DNA of 64,000 nucleotides from Chlorokybus atmophyticus (taxonomy: Eukaryota; Streptophyta; Chlorokybophyceae; Chlorokybales; Chlorokybaceae), in NCBI GenBank assembly GCA_009103225.1, contig RHPI01002048.1, positions 878,322 through 942,321 of the forward strand. The letters are read 5' to 3'. A program made the translations under genes and the position numbers. This document shows positions 18,619 to 29,750 of this stretch, in pieces. Position 1 is the first letter of the stretch. Each line of letters starts with the position of its first letter. The notes under the pieces are model-generated. The model had not been told where the DNA came from. It was given only the letters and a program-made list of their open reading frames with translations, and ran no database searches.

Positions 18619-20360
18619 ATGAGACCGAGACTGGAGCTGGATGCGTTGGAACATCAGGAACATGAAGACTACTGCTTTGTCTGCAAGGATGGGGGCACCA
18701 TATCTGGCTGCGATGTGGAAGGTTGCTGGAAAAGCTACCACGCGCACTGTGTCTCTATGCCACCTGTGGAGGATGAATACTGGGAGTGCCCAAGGCATGA
18801 GTCAGTGGACTTCATTGCAGCAAATGCTTGGCATCTTGTTGTGAGGAACTTCACTCCTAGAACCACCATCACTTGTACTGAATCAAAACACAGGTGCCAT
18901 GTGAAGAACTGCAACGAAGCAGCTTCTCAAGTCTGCGCGACGTGTCCAAACAGCCTCTGTCGACGGCACGCTGTGGGTAGCATGGTTGAGGTTACGTGCT
19001 TGCGATGCGCTGCGTATGAAGAATGTGGTGCTCCAGCGCAGCTCCCAAGGGAGAGCCTTGCTCGTCATTCGCTGCCGGGCATTTGCTGTAGGGTTTCACA
19101 AACTGTGCAGAGTGGGGTTCAACACGTTGAAGAGAGTGGGGATGAGGCTAATAATGGTAAGCTGCTGTGTGCTTGAGCTTGTTGATTTGCGTTGTGGTTC
19201 TTGCCCAATTAAACCGTTTATGGCCGCAGAGGCAGTCACGATGGAAGTTGACGATGAAGACGTAGAGGGTTGTAATCAGCAACCCACGACGGCTGCGGCA
19301 GTTGTGGACCTCGTGGGCAGCGATGATGATATCATGGTGCTGGACGATCCAGTCAGCAACCCGCAGCCGTCAACACCGCAGTCACTGTTCATTTACCCTA
19401 GTGCAAGTGCACGTGATGCGGTGCCAGTGCTTGAAATGGACAGGAGGTTGCTGGATGGCAGACAAGAGCTCAATGACACCATCCTCCACTTCTTTTGCAG
19501 GTATGTGATATGTTGCGTCTGTGTTATTTGTGTATCTCTTATGTACATGGGATGCACATGCAGATACAAGGAAGAGGAAATCTTAGGCAGAGCAGATGGC
19601 ATTCAGGTGAAGCTGTTCCACCCGCATTTCTACACCAAGATTGTGCGCTGCCATCGACAAAATGACTGGCACACGAGCAATCACAGGATAGACAGGTGGG
19701 AGAGTGATCTGTTTGCCAAGGACTTGCTGGGAGTGATTGTCAACCCAGACACGCGGTGAGAATAAGCGCCAAGAATATCTTGCTGAATCGCTGCTGTATT
19801 TGCAAACTGGCATTATTTTAATTGTGTACACAAGATTCACTGGAGTCTGCTGCTTGTGTGCAATCCTGGAGGCCAACTTGGAAGTGACGCGCCGCCTTTA
19901 CTCGTCCATCTCGACTCCCTTGGCCTGCATCGCAATGTTGATGGACCTATGCGCGCTTACCTTGACTACATGTGGGGCAGAAAGCATGGAAGTGACTCAC
20001 AACGACGCTTCTCTCCCGAAAACGTACAGCTTCTTGTACCACAGGTAGCACACGTTGCATTGCACTAGTGATGAGTTTGCATGCATTCTGTCACAAGCAC
20101 TGATTGGATGCATGCACATGCATTTGGTTTGCAAGCATTGACACATGTTTGTGCAGGTCCCTCAGCAGAAGGTTGGAGTTGCGTGCGGGTTGTTTGTCAT
20201 GCTTTATCTTGACAAGTTTATAGATGGGGTACAAGCTGGTCCAATTAACAGAATTAGCAGTGCAATCTACTTGGTTTTCAAACACATTCGGGACTTGGCC
20301 AAAATGAGAGTATATGTTTACTCGTGTGGGGTTGAATATTCACTCACAGCTAGGAGTTAG
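18619..20360 (+). CDS. PHD finger and Ulp1/C48 cysteine protease part of the CACTA element
   Basis: The first exon (about 18619-18894) encodes a PHD zinc finger (C-F-V-C, SGCDVEGC, Y-H-A-H-C, W-E-C-P), a histone-tail reader fold. A Cys-rich stretch follows (CATCPNSLCRRHAV), then an acidic linker (about 19230-19330). From about 19430 there is an Ulp1-type protease: LNDTILHFF, NDWHTSNH, a catalytic His in IHWSLLLVCNPGG, Asp in LVHLDSLGL, Gln in LLVPQ and Cys in GVACGLFVMLYLDKF. Such enzymes cleave SUMO-like proteins and are known passengers of CACTA and Mutator elements. The splice before the His exon is one base out of phase in my reading, so a lesion or a misread junction is possible. Exact exon ends and the fusion to TNP2 are inferred. 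Confidence 0.7.
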
Positions 20361-20862
20361 TGCAAAACGTATTGCTTGGTTTTGGAATGGTGTTGAAAAT
20401 TCACTCAAAGCTAGGACTTAGTGTGAATCGTATTGCGTAGTTTTAGATTGGTGTTGAATGTTCACTCACATCTGTGGCATGAAACTAGTGAAGGTTATGA
20501 ATATACATGTGTGACAAGCTGATCAATTGATTATTCACGGGCAGTTGGGACTTGGTGAGTTTAAGCTGTCTCTTATAGCCACAAGCTTATGCCCCTTCAT
20601 GAATGTTCAGGCAATGTATAGCTGAATACTTAGCAGAGCACATGCTGTGTCCATTTACAATTGCATGCCCTTGAACATTCAATCGATTTCAACGGAGTAC
20701 ACGAGGTATATGGGTTTTGAAAGGTGGCACTGATTTATTGTGTGGATATTCACGCGATTCATAGGTGAATGTCGCGATTTCGTTTTGGCAGGGATCGCAC
20801 AGATTGTACGAAAACACTGAATATTCCTTCGAGAAAAAGCTGAAACGATAAATCAAACAAAC
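20330..20862. repeat. right subterminal repeat region of the CACTA element
   Basis: Two and a half tandem copies of a ~60-bp unit start at 20331, 20391 and 20452 (GTTGAATATTCACTCACAGCTAGGA-type), followed by looser TTATTCAC motifs. The motif matches that of the left subterminal region, as expected for binding sites at both ends of one element. Confidence 0.65.
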
Positions 20863-20918
20863 ATTCAGTGCGTTTGCCATGAATTTTCATAAATTTGAGG
20901 GTCTCAAAATTACCGGTG
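20863..20918 (-). repeat. right terminal inverted repeat of the CACTA element
   Basis: The minus strand starts CACCGGTAATTTTGAGACCC, the inverted partner of 7655-7710. It directly abuts chromovirus A RT sequence at 20919. Confidence 0.8.
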
Positions 20919-21560
20919 TAATGCTTGCGCAATCTTGCAAACACCGCTTCCAAGTGTTCTTCCTTTGTTGTACCGAAGACCAAGGATGTCATTCAAGTGT
21001 ATCATAACATGCTTACCAAGCATATCACCGCAAACTTTGTTTATTTCTTTCTAAAACACATCGGGTGCATTAGTCAATTCAAAAGGTAACACTTGATATT
21101 GGCCCCGTAGGTGTTCTGGTTATTGTCTTGTAGACAACCAAAGGATGAGGATTCCGAATTTGCTAATAGTCACTTGTCAAATCTAGCGTGCTAAAGTACG
21201 CATGCTTTGACAACTTGTTGAGCACATCATCCATCCTTAGTAACGGGTATCTATTCTTCACCGTGATTTTATTTAAAGTTTGGTAATCCACACACATGCG
21301 CAACTTCCTATTCTTCTTCATAACAAACAAGATGGGTGCGCTAAAGGATGAAGAACTTGGTTCAATTAATCCCTTTTTTAGTAACTGCTTTATCTGTGTT
21401 TTCATTTCCCCCTTCTCACGAGGGCTCCACCTATATGTAAGCCGAAATGTAGGCTCACTGTCATGAATCAAAGGTATTGTGTGTTCGACACCTCGATCAG
21501 GGGGCAAGCCCGGTAACTCATCTAAGAACACATCCTAGAACTTCTTAATAATATCCGCCA
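20919..21560 (-). pseudogene. chromovirus A reverse transcriptase fragment
   Basis: On the minus strand: [66 protein letters not shown] and STLDLTSDY. After this the frame passes a TAG (21160) into QIRNPHPLVVYKT and degenerates. The catalytic box reads H-L-N-D instead of Y-x-D-D (near 20995). The fragment ends abruptly at the CACTA terminus at 20919. A further TAG stands where Ty3 RTs normally have the Gln of N-A-P-x-x-F-Q. Confidence 0.82.
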
Positions 21561-21774
21561 CACCTTTTGTATTGCCAGGCACTATATTATTACTCGACGT
21601 TAAGTGCACGAGAAAAGCAGGTGTGTCTTTACGTAATGCACGCTTTACTTGAAGCGCCGTAAGTAAGGCAAGGTCTGTTTGTTTATGTTCCAAGCTATGC
21701 GACCCTTGCACGGACAAAGTGATGCGCTTACGCCCCTTTAATTACTATGCACAACCGTGCAGCAGTATCTAATG

Positions 21775-22000
21775 TCATAGACACTTGATGTTGCCAGTTT
21801 GGCCAAATACCGCATCAACACCAGCTATGTCAATGGGTACTACAATGAAAGTTGAATTGGCTTGATAACTACCAATCATAACTTTCAACTTGAGTTCACC
21901 TTTTACTAATAATGCACCCCCAGCACTAGCAGCTGAGAAGGCTGAGGGTTTGCACGCGATATTATTGCGCATAACCCATTTTCAACGAAATTATGCGTCA
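21775..22000 (-). pseudogene. chromovirus A protease fragment
   Basis: The minus strand reads SAASAGGALLVKGELKLKVMIGSYQANSTFIVVPIDIAGVDAVFGQ, the C-terminal half of a Ty3 retropepsin (compare element [20 protein letters not shown]). The active-site Asp region is not recognisable, and the frame to RT is broken by stops. Confidence 0.6.
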
Positions 22001-22890
22001 TCTTCTGTTCGTCGTGCCCACTCGGCCAAAGCGTCAGGTGGCATGAACAACTCAGCACGGAAGTGTGCTCACTAAGTGGTTGCTGAAGTGCAGCCAAGTA
22101 GCGCTTTATATTTACCACCCAATCATGAATATTCACAGCCCCATTAGGCTTGAACTTATTGGGCTTGTTCAACGCTGTGATGGGTAGGCCAACTGATGTC
22201 CCTGCTACAGTTGTGGTAGCCCCGGCCACCTGCTGGCGCAATGCTACCAACTTGGACTGCATAGCATTGAGGCGCGCAGTCAAGCGCTCTTCTCGAGCTA
22301 ACTTCTCCTCCAGCTCAGGCCCTAAGTATCAGATGAGGTCCTTGCCACGCATTTGAGTCTCCATCGTAAATTAGGTGAGAGCTTCGAACGCCATCTTCTG
22401 GCCTAGATACGGCCCTGGTTTGTCATAAGTGGCCATAAGAGTAGCCACTGCCGGATCTGTGCGCATGAGTTGCGGTACATTACGCATCGACTCGTGCTCG
22501 ATCATGCGAATCACCATCTTCATATTTGTGCGCGGGAGTACCACGAAGTCCGTCTTATATGCGTTACGGACTTGCAGCGCCCACTCATCCCACACTTTCC
22601 TTGCGAAGCTTAGGGTGTGCAGCAAGAAGAGCCTCATGCTCTGATGCATACTTTGCTATGGCCGCCCTGATGATGCTGTGAGCGTCCATAGGTTGTTCAT
22701 CATGAGAGGACTTGTTGGAAGAAGCTTCACCACTCTTGGACTCGGCTGCTTCCTCATCACTGACACTCTAACTACCACTCGTATCCGAGTGCTTCACTTG
22801 CTCATCACTTGATGGCTCATCGGATGAATCCTCAAAAACGGGATACATTCATTCCGCCTTCCTCTTGGTAGACATCTGCCCAAGGAGACA
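22001..22890 (-). pseudogene. chromovirus A Gag remnant
   Basis: The minus strand starts near 22876 (MSTKRKAE, then a TGA and an acidic Ser-rich stretch SSDEPSSDEQVKHSD). It continues through FARKVWDEWALQVRNAYKTDF (22580-22520) and a coiled segment (TARLNAMQSKLVALRQQVAG) to KPNKFKPNGAVNIHDWVVNIKRYLAAL, a typical Ty3 Gag core. At least three stops or shifts break it. No zinc knuckle is seen. Confidence 0.65.
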
Positions 22891-23706
22891 AGCCGTCAAG
22901 AAGTTTGCAAGTGCACAAGCACACAAGTTATGCACTCAGAAAGTGTCAATATTTGTTGTTTCTTTCTCGTTGATTGCAAGTTTTTTAAGTCAGGTAACAC
23001 AGCCCGTGAAGGCACTACCCAACCTTTCAACAAGACGCTTGCTTGCAAACAAACCGCGCGCGATTCCACGCAACGGTTTGCGAGCTACAACAGCTCAAAG
23101 TTTCACTTTGTACAACTCCACTACTTCACAATTGCAATTGACACGAGTAGTGCCAAGTGTGAATGGAGTTTACTTGGTTGAACAGAACAAGTTTATTGGC
23201 CCCACCGCACTGACTAGCGGTCACGACAGCCGATGTTGCCATCGGATTGCCCTCAAGGGTTTGAACATGTGTGCGAATGCGTGCGCACGCACAAAACCCT
23301 TCACATCCCCGCGATTCCACGCGGTGGCTATCCCACAAGCACACACGTATTGATAGTAATGTGAGTCACTAAGTGATGTATTGGGATGCTATTCTCGGGG
23401 GTGGGCTGCCTGAGTGGCCGCCTCCCCTTTACAGTAGCAAGCTAGGCTAGGCCAGGCAGCTAGGCTAGGCTAAGCTAGGCTAGCAAGTAAGCAAGGCTAG
23501 CTAGGTTACAGCAGCAGCAGCGTTATACACAACAAGACAACAACAATCAACACCAAAAACGCTACCCACCCCAACACGTGGGTGGCGGTGGCTGCTACTG
23601 CTGCCACCGCCACCAATTGCTCAATGCCGCCGCTGCCGCCTCTGCACCGCCATTGTCGCCGCCGCCGCCCAACAGGCCCCTTGCCTCCCCTTGCCACGAT
23701 ACCGAA
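22891..23706 (-). other. chromovirus A leader region
   Basis: Lies between the Gag start and the 5' LTR. It holds short CTAGG-rich repeats (GCTAGGCTAGGCCAGGC, 23440-23510) and GCCGCC-rich sequence, and no supported gene. Adjoining the LTR, the minus strand reads TTCGGTATCGTGGC, a candidate primer-binding site of the TGGTATC type with one mismatch. Confidence 0.45.
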
Positions 23707-24031
23707 TGTAAGAGGGGGGGGTGCTACCGCCCCCTTTAATCCCCTACCCCAACACCACCACCAGCCACGCCGCCGGCCCACACCGCCGTCGCTGCCGGGG
23801 CAGCTGCCAGAGCAAAAGATGCTTTGACTATGGCGGACGCAACGTTAGCAGCGCCGCCATGCGGCTAATATTGATGTGAGACTCATGTCTCACATCGATA
23901 TTAATGTTAGCGGTAAGCTAACACTACATTAAGGCCATAATACGGCTTAATTGGCTATTTATTACCCGTTGGGACCCTTACTTTTAACTAAATAAGGGCG
24001 GGGAACCGCATAATGGTAGCACTCCATTACA
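23707..24031 (-). repeat. 5' LTR of chromovirus A
   Basis: 325 bp, with plus-strand ends TGTAAGAG...CTCCATTACA, closely related to 2798-3130. It carries CCCGTTGGGACCCTT and a CTCACATCGATA block at the same positions as its partner. Confidence 0.82.
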
Positions 24032-24480
24032 ATGAGCATGATGCCAAGGCGTTGTTGGAGTTCATCAGCAACAACCCCGCCTGCGGGCTGCCATTAGACG
24101 TGGTAAGAGGCAGAGATAGTTTGCCATGGAAGATGCAACTGTTAAACTGGCTGGTAATATGCCGTTCACTAACTTAGTAGCTTTGCAGGGGGCGCTGCAA
24201 TGCCATCGTTTCACTGGCGCTGACATCCGCAACCAGTACGTCCACAGCAGATTGCATACCAAGGCGCGCACTAGAGTGTCGTGCAATGTCAATGCGCGAT
24301 ACGAAAATGCACGCGAACGTTCAAAGGACTACTACGGGATGTGGAATACTACCTGCTCGTCACATCTGGGGAGCACAACTTATGTGTTGCAATGCTTATG
24401 CTGTATATATACTGAACATGTAGCTACCGATGGTCTATACACCATTAATCCCAACCACACCTTATAGAAAGGCGTGATGG
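24032..24480 (+). pseudogene. DNA-transposon protein remnant, right part
   Basis: Reading rightward from the LTR: HDAKALLEFISNNP (24040-24080), then after an apparent intron GALQCHRFTGADIRNQ and TKARTRVSCNVNARYENARERSKDYYG. A one-frame shift leads into DVEYYLLVTSGEHNL. This looks like the C-terminal part of the same transposon protein whose left part ends at 2797. The whole stretch is decayed. Confidence 0.5.
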
Positions 24481-26404
24481 TGGATGTTGCGTCCATTATC
24501 AATTACATGGTTCTCTTTGCCAAGTCAACAAGGTCATAAAGCAAAATGTACTGCTTCCTGTACAACACCTCATGAGCGAACTATTCTCATAGACCACGAC
24601 AGCAAGGTACACCGTGCATGAACGCCATAATGCACTTGGTAAATGGAGTTCACACGTGGTAGTTGTTGTAATTTAAATTTGAGACTAGTCAGCTTGGTAG
24701 CTTGATAGCTTGCATTGTAGATCTTAATAGTATACACATGTACACTAGCTGCTCTGATGTAGTAGACGGACTTAAATACGGTAGGGCAGTGTCTGCCTGT
24801 CTGGGTGTAAGTCAAACTCGTAAGTTTAAGTCAGATTGGGGTCTATAAACCTTGTATGCGTTTGGATCAAGTTTTGGCTGCTGGGAAACCATTTCAGGAA
24901 TCCTCAATGGTGGTTGGAGTGTCAGACTTGCCACCATTAGGCTGGTGGCGGCGTGGGCAGCTTTAAGGGCATGTGGAGGTCGACCTCAAGTGTACTTTTA
25001 GCATGTGATAGGCTGGTTTAACGTAACTAGCACGTATTCAAGACAGTTGGGCTGGTTGTAGACTGGCTCGAAGCTTAGATAGCCTTCGTCTTTGCAGTAG
25101 TCAAAATTGGGCTACTTGTACTATATAAGTTGGCTTGGATTCTTTATTAGGTTGGTCTACATTGCTTGCACTTCCTTGTCGAGCGTGTTGTTGCGTTTTG
25201 CACTTGTGTTTACATGTGCTTCACACTTAGTTCCAGCTTTACACATAGTAGTGCTTTAAGTTTAATTGTGTGAGTACTTAAGTTTGAATTTTCCAAGCCT
25301 TTTTTATTTATTTTATCAACAGTAATTGCAGTGCAGGTACCCCATACATCACGTTGGACGGCAAGGTCTCTGCCAGCTTATACATTACCTCTTCTTATCA
25401 TCTGCACAATGTTTTGCTGGATTGAATGAATACACTCAAATGGTCGAGATTAGCCTGTCTACCAGAAGCTGCCGAAGTGTGTAGGTACTGTAGCATTTCA
25501 GCTAAGTAACTCTAGATAGTCTATTGCGCTCTATTACAGGCCTACTTATTATCTACCTGCTGCGCCAGGTTATCTATTTCTATTTGTACATATACTATAA
25601 AACACTCCATTATTTATATATCACGTCCGTCATTTGCCTGACAACAAAACTAGACACTCTAGCTAACACCTAGCATGAGCTATGGATAACTCTGCTCTTC
25701 ACCTTAATAACCTAGTCTGCACACCGCAATACCTAGTTAAATCTACAAATATCGAAGAACTTCTACTCCATAAACGCTGAATAGCATCCACCTACCCTGT
25801 AGTATACTGATTGTGGGACTAAACACACCCTGTTTAAGACCTCATCACAGGCTAAATAAACACTCTACCGGGTCTAGCTGACACCTCGCATGATCTTATA
25901 GACAACTCTGCTCTTCACCTCTTCAACAGCAGAGTATCTTGTAAACTCTGCAAATGCCGCAGGACGGCTACTCTGTAAACGCTGGCTGGCATCTACCTAC
26001 CCTGCAATATACCTAATTGTGGGAGCAAACATACCCTGTTTTAGCAATCAAGTACCAAGTCTTCACCTAATCTGTTGCAGATGTTAGGTACTCTGGCCGA
26101 GTCTAGCTGGCGTCTAGTGGGACATCTGGTCTCCACATTGGGCTAACTATAAAGTAGGTATAGACCACACACGGCGTGACATTTAAGGACCATGTATGGT
26201 CCTTCCATGAACCCCGCGGGCCAAACATGGTCCGTGCCCCGCGGACCACGAGTGCGTTGGCCGCGTGCGAGGCCCGCACCATCCATGGTTCTTTCGGGGG
26301 CCCCATTCCGGAGCGCAGTTACGCACCACGTATGGCGCTTGCTTGAGCACGTACAATGCCTTTACAAGTCTGCAAGCAGTGCCTGGTCCTCCCTCCTCAT
26401 AGCC
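24481..26404. other. AT-rich non-coding stretch with diverged tandem repeats and GC-rich palindromes
   Basis: No gene recognised. Between about 25650 and 26075 a ~210-bp unit is duplicated in diverged form, with CTAGCTAACACCTAGCATGA, AACTCTGCTCTTCACCT and ATCCACCTACCCTG repeated, and a third partial copy near 26085. At 26186-26300 the base composition turns GC-rich with small palindromes such as GGACCATGTATGGTCC and paired CCGCGG blocks. This could be a decayed miniature element. Confidence 0.5.
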
Positions 26405-27476
26405 CTAGGGTTGCTGCATGTGGATCTCGTCCTTCAACTCTCCGTAGAGGAATGCAGTCTTCACATCCAAGTGGTGTAGCTCCCAATCCTCAGCTACTAC
26501 AAGTGCAGACATGGTGCGAAAAGTTACAAGCTTACTAGCAGGGGCGTACACCTCATTAAAGTCAATGCCCTCTTGCTGCAAGTACCCCTTCACCAATCGT
26601 GCCTTGTATCTCTCGATGCGGCCTTGCCCATCGCGCTTGATCTTGTACACCCACTTCACCGGTAAGGGCTTCACTTCAGGTGGGACCTTCTTCAGCCTCC
26701 ATGTACAATTGGCGTGCAAGGATGCTATCTCCTTGTCCATCGCATGCTGCCACAGCTCTGTGTCTGGGGCTGTCATGGCCTCCTCATATGTGGTAGGCTC
26801 CTCCTCTTTGGTTGATGCTGCCAAGCTTTTGAAGCGTCTTTCCTCAGGTCTCGTGCTCCTCAGCATGTACCTGGGCTCCTCCTGGACCTCCACAGCTTCT
26901 TTCTCCCATGCTTGTTGCTGAGACTGATGGTTGGTGTCTGCAGTTTGGTCCTCAGGGTGCGGAATGTGATTGATTGGTGACTCCTCCATGTGGGGGTCCT
27001 CCTCCTTCTCAACAACAACAACAACCTCTAGGACAGCACCTGTAATGCCTTCCTCCATAAACATCACATCCATACTCACCGCCACCTTGTTGTCTTTCGG
27101 CAGCACACGGTAGGCCTTTGAGTTGAACTTATAACCGATAATTACGCCCTTTTTGCTCTTGGGCGCCAGCTTCTTTTGCAGCTGCTTGGGGATGACAACA
27201 TACACTGTAGAGCCGAAAACATAGAGATGTCTGGCCTTTGCTTGGTGAAAAGCTCCCACGGTGTCTGGCCTTTGCTTGAGATGCTTTCGATGAGCGATTG
27301 CGCACATACGCTGCAGTAAGCAGTGCATCTCCCCGCCTATGGTCTTGCATTTTTGCGTCCACCAGCATTGCTCTGACTTTCTCCAACAGGGTTTGTTAAG
27401 CCTTTCAGCTGCTCCGTTCTGCTGCGGGGTGTAGGGTGCCGTGTATTGGTGCGTGATCCCGTGCTCGGCCAACTAG
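26405..27476 (-). pseudogene. copia C integrase C-terminus and RT start
   Basis: Begins at the end of the integrase core (PYTPQQNGAAERLN), then the copia GKGVIIGY-like segment (SKKGVIIGYKFNSKAYRV). An acidic linker follows, then RT N-terminal motifs (TTYEEAMTAPDTELWQHAMDKE, VKWVYKIKRDGQGRIERYKARLV, DFNEVYAPASKLVTFR, LDVKTAFLYGEL). It ends at EIHMQQP and a stop at 26405, well before the RT catalytic box. A stop near 27476 separates it from the upstream integrase. Confidence 0.85.
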
Positions 27477-27525
27477 GTCTTTAGCTTCTTGCTGATGTTT
27501 TCTCCACCTCTATCTGACCGCACTG

Positions 27526-28542
27526 TCACCACCTTTTCTCCATCAGGAGGAGTGCCTTCTTCAGATGTGCCGACACTTCCGACTTCAAATGCAGGGGCAC
27601 CACCACCGCAACCTTGCTGTGGTCATCCAGGAATGTACAAAAACACCTGTACCCCTCAACAAGTGCAACAGGCAGTGGTCCGCAAACATTAAAGTGTACC
27701 AGAGGCTTGGTTGTTACACTCTGTGATGCTAGGAATGGCAGTCTTCGTTGCTTCGCTAGCACACAGGGTTCACAAAACACCTCTTGCATGGTTTTGAACT
27801 CCTCCGGCTGTTGTTGATGCCATCCATCATGTCTTCCTCCACCAGCCTGGTGAGGTTATCGTAGCCAAGATGTCCAAGTCATCGATGCCACAGCGCTGCA
27901 GACTCTTTTGTCGATGCAGTATACGCTTGCACTCTAGCAAGCTTTACATACTCTCCTCCTCCATGATCTTTGGCGATTATGTACACGACCCCATCAAACA
28001 GTACACGCCCATGGTCTCCCTCGAATACAATCCTAGCCCCAGCTCTTGCAGCAGCACGCACGAAGACTAGCCTAACAACCGCTTGGGGAACATCTAACAC
28101 GTTGCGCAAGCACACTTGCCTCTCAGCTCCGTCAACACTGTAGTTGAGGTGGATGTCCCCCATGCCAATGGCTGCTTCCTCACTGCTTTCAAGTGTAACC
28201 ATGACAGGCTTATGCCATAAGCCTGTAGCTTTGGAACTACTCCTTGTCAAAGGTGAGATGCTTGTTGCACCCAGAGTCCAGAACCCAAGCAGTAGTAGAT
28301 CTTGATGCTGCAGCTGTAAACGTCACGGGTTTTTCACCTTTGTTGTCGTGTCCGCCACCCTTCGCCTTCTCTTGCTCCGCTAACCATAGCCGGCACTCCA
28401 TCTTTAAGTGGCCCTTCTTCCCGCAATGATGACACTTGAGGGTCTTCTTGTAGCCTTTCCCTTTCCTGTTGCCACCGTTGTACGAGCCTCCTCCTCCACC
28501 CTGACTTCCTTTCTTTGAGCTTGAAGCATCAAACGCCACCAA
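27526..28542 (-). pseudogene. copia C zinc knuckle, protease and integrase N-terminus
   Basis: From the right: a CCHC knuckle (C-H-H-C-G-K-K-GH-LKME-C), the protease site WVLDSGCNKHLTF near 28270, then LRNVLDVPQAVVRLVFVRAAARAG with the usual GAG-pre-integrase context. After a frame break comes CEPCVLAKQRRLPF, the integrase zinc ligands, with FLDDHSKVAVVVPL holding a core Asp. Phase changes occur near 28245, 27880 and 27790. The element is not functional. Confidence 0.8.
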
Positions 28543-28549
28543 ATCTTCT

Positions 28550-29125
28550 TCATTCCTTCTCTTGCCTGTCTTCTCTTCTTGTTAAAGCAGCATGGGCAGC
28601 ACCACATTGAGCTTGAGTTCTTCCCTTTGCGTCTCAAGCACGGTCACCACCATGTCGTACTCCTCAGGCAGATCGGTGAGGATAGCCCAAACCAGGTCCA
28701 CCTCCTTCACCTCGTGGCCTATCAAGGTGAGGTCTTTCCACAACTCCCTTGCTCGTCCCACGTACTTGGAGATAGGCTCTCCGCTAACTCCTTCTTCAGC
28801 GCGGGCTTCTCAGTTGCAGCTTCCTTGCATTGTAGCTTGCTTTAAATGTGTCTATTAGCTTCTGCCACGCTTCCTTTGCACGCTCACACTCATCAAGCAT
28901 CACAAGATGGTGATCCTTCATGTTCAAGAATAGCAATGCAAATGTCTTTCCACTCTTCTCCAACCACACACTCTGCATACCCTCTACAGGTGCGTTACCG
29001 TTGGGATCGGCATACTTCCACAAACCGTTGTGCTTCAGGAGCGCCTTTATCTTATGCTCCATGTGCTGTAGTTCTCCAGGTCCAGAGGTGCCACCATCAA
29101 CCTAACGCTGGAGCCTTCATCTTCT
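28550..29125 (-). pseudogene. copia C Gag N-terminus
   Basis: The minus strand near 29110 reads SSVRLMVAPLDLENY, then shifts frame into MEHKIKALLKHNGLWKYADPNG, FALLFLNMKDHHLVMLDECERAKEAWQKLIDTFKASYNARKLQL. Downstream pieces read like PEYDMVVTVLETQ. This is a copia Gag domain homologous to those of A and B, broken by at least two frameshifts. Confidence 0.75.
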
Positions 29126-29228
29126 GCCATCTTGTCACGCCTTCTTTATAGGTCTTCCGCAAGTAGCAGTTCCGATCAGCTCTTCCACTGGTTGTAGTGC
29201 TGTCTCCTCTCTTGAGCCACTAGCAGTG

Positions 29229-29241
29229 TGGGCCCATAACC
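29229..29241 (-). other. primer-binding site of copia C, internal initiator-tRNA-Met type
   Basis: The minus strand reads GGTTATGGGCCCA next to the LTR, identical to the sites of copia A and B. Confidence 0.72.
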
Positions 29242-29748
29242 TGTTGAACACTGAGCTAGCGCTGGCCAACTACAACGTACACATGCACCAGAACATATAC
29301 ACAAGGCGTGCACACAAGGCTTGCAAAGGGGTTTCACCCGAACCAACAACTTGTTAATTCTGTTGGCCTTTATACCAGCCAGACTACACGTGTATACTTT
29401 AGCAAGCACCGCGTGAGCTATACTCAGCAGATTGCCAATATGTAAGCTTAGCTGTCTGGCTTACAGCCAAAGCTTTCCAACAAGCTAAGCCACGCCTCTT
29501 GAGGCTAAGTATACGCGAAGTTCTTGCCGTTCTCCCCAGGCGTCGGCTGCGTCAGGCTGCGCCAGCCTCATGAGCAAGTCCGGAGTCTCCTACTTAGTCA
29601 TACTCCGCGTAGTGGACTCGATATCTGCTACAGTCTCATGACTGATCGATATCAGCTCACAATAGTAGCAGTATCTTTAAGGCTCATGCCTTAGCCAATC
29701 CACAAGCTGACTGGACTGAGCAGTGTGCAAGACATGCTCATGCTAACA
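29242..29748 (-). repeat. 5' LTR of copia C
   Basis: About 507 bp. Its inner end is fixed by the primer-binding site. The outer end is placed at 29748 because the minus strand there starts TGTTAGCATG, matching a TG...CA LTR. It contains a likely TATA element (GGTATAAAGG on the minus strand, near 29368-29377). The partner LTR is absent. Confidence 0.6.
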
Positions 29749-29750
29749 GG

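Larger units (their letters stand above)
7655..20918. mobile_element. CACTA (EnSpm)-type DNA transposon with TNP2, PHD and Ulp1
   Basis: The ends form an inverted repeat of about 56 bp: CACCGGTAATT is perfect at both tips, and the rest is about 70% identical without gaps. Internally there are subterminal repeats next to both ends, a minus-strand accessory gene (8596-10927), a ~150-bp tandem array, and a plus-strand TNP2-PHD-Ulp1 region (15346-20360). A 2.8-kb copia sits inside the array; without it the element is about 10.5 kb. CAC termini, subterminal repeats and TNP2 all point to CACTA. The 3-bp flanks (CAT on the left, TAA on the right) do not match, and the flanks belong to different retroelements. 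Confidence 0.8.
26405..29748 (-). mobile_element. Ty1/copia retrotransposon C, truncated
   Basis: On the minus strand: LTR (29748-29242), initiator-tRNA-type primer-binding site, then Gag, protease, integrase and the start of RT, stopping at 26405. The rest of RT, RNase H and the 3' LTR are missing. The frame is broken into at least five pieces. It is a different family from copia A and B by LTR sequence, although its primer-binding site is identical. Confidence 0.82.
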
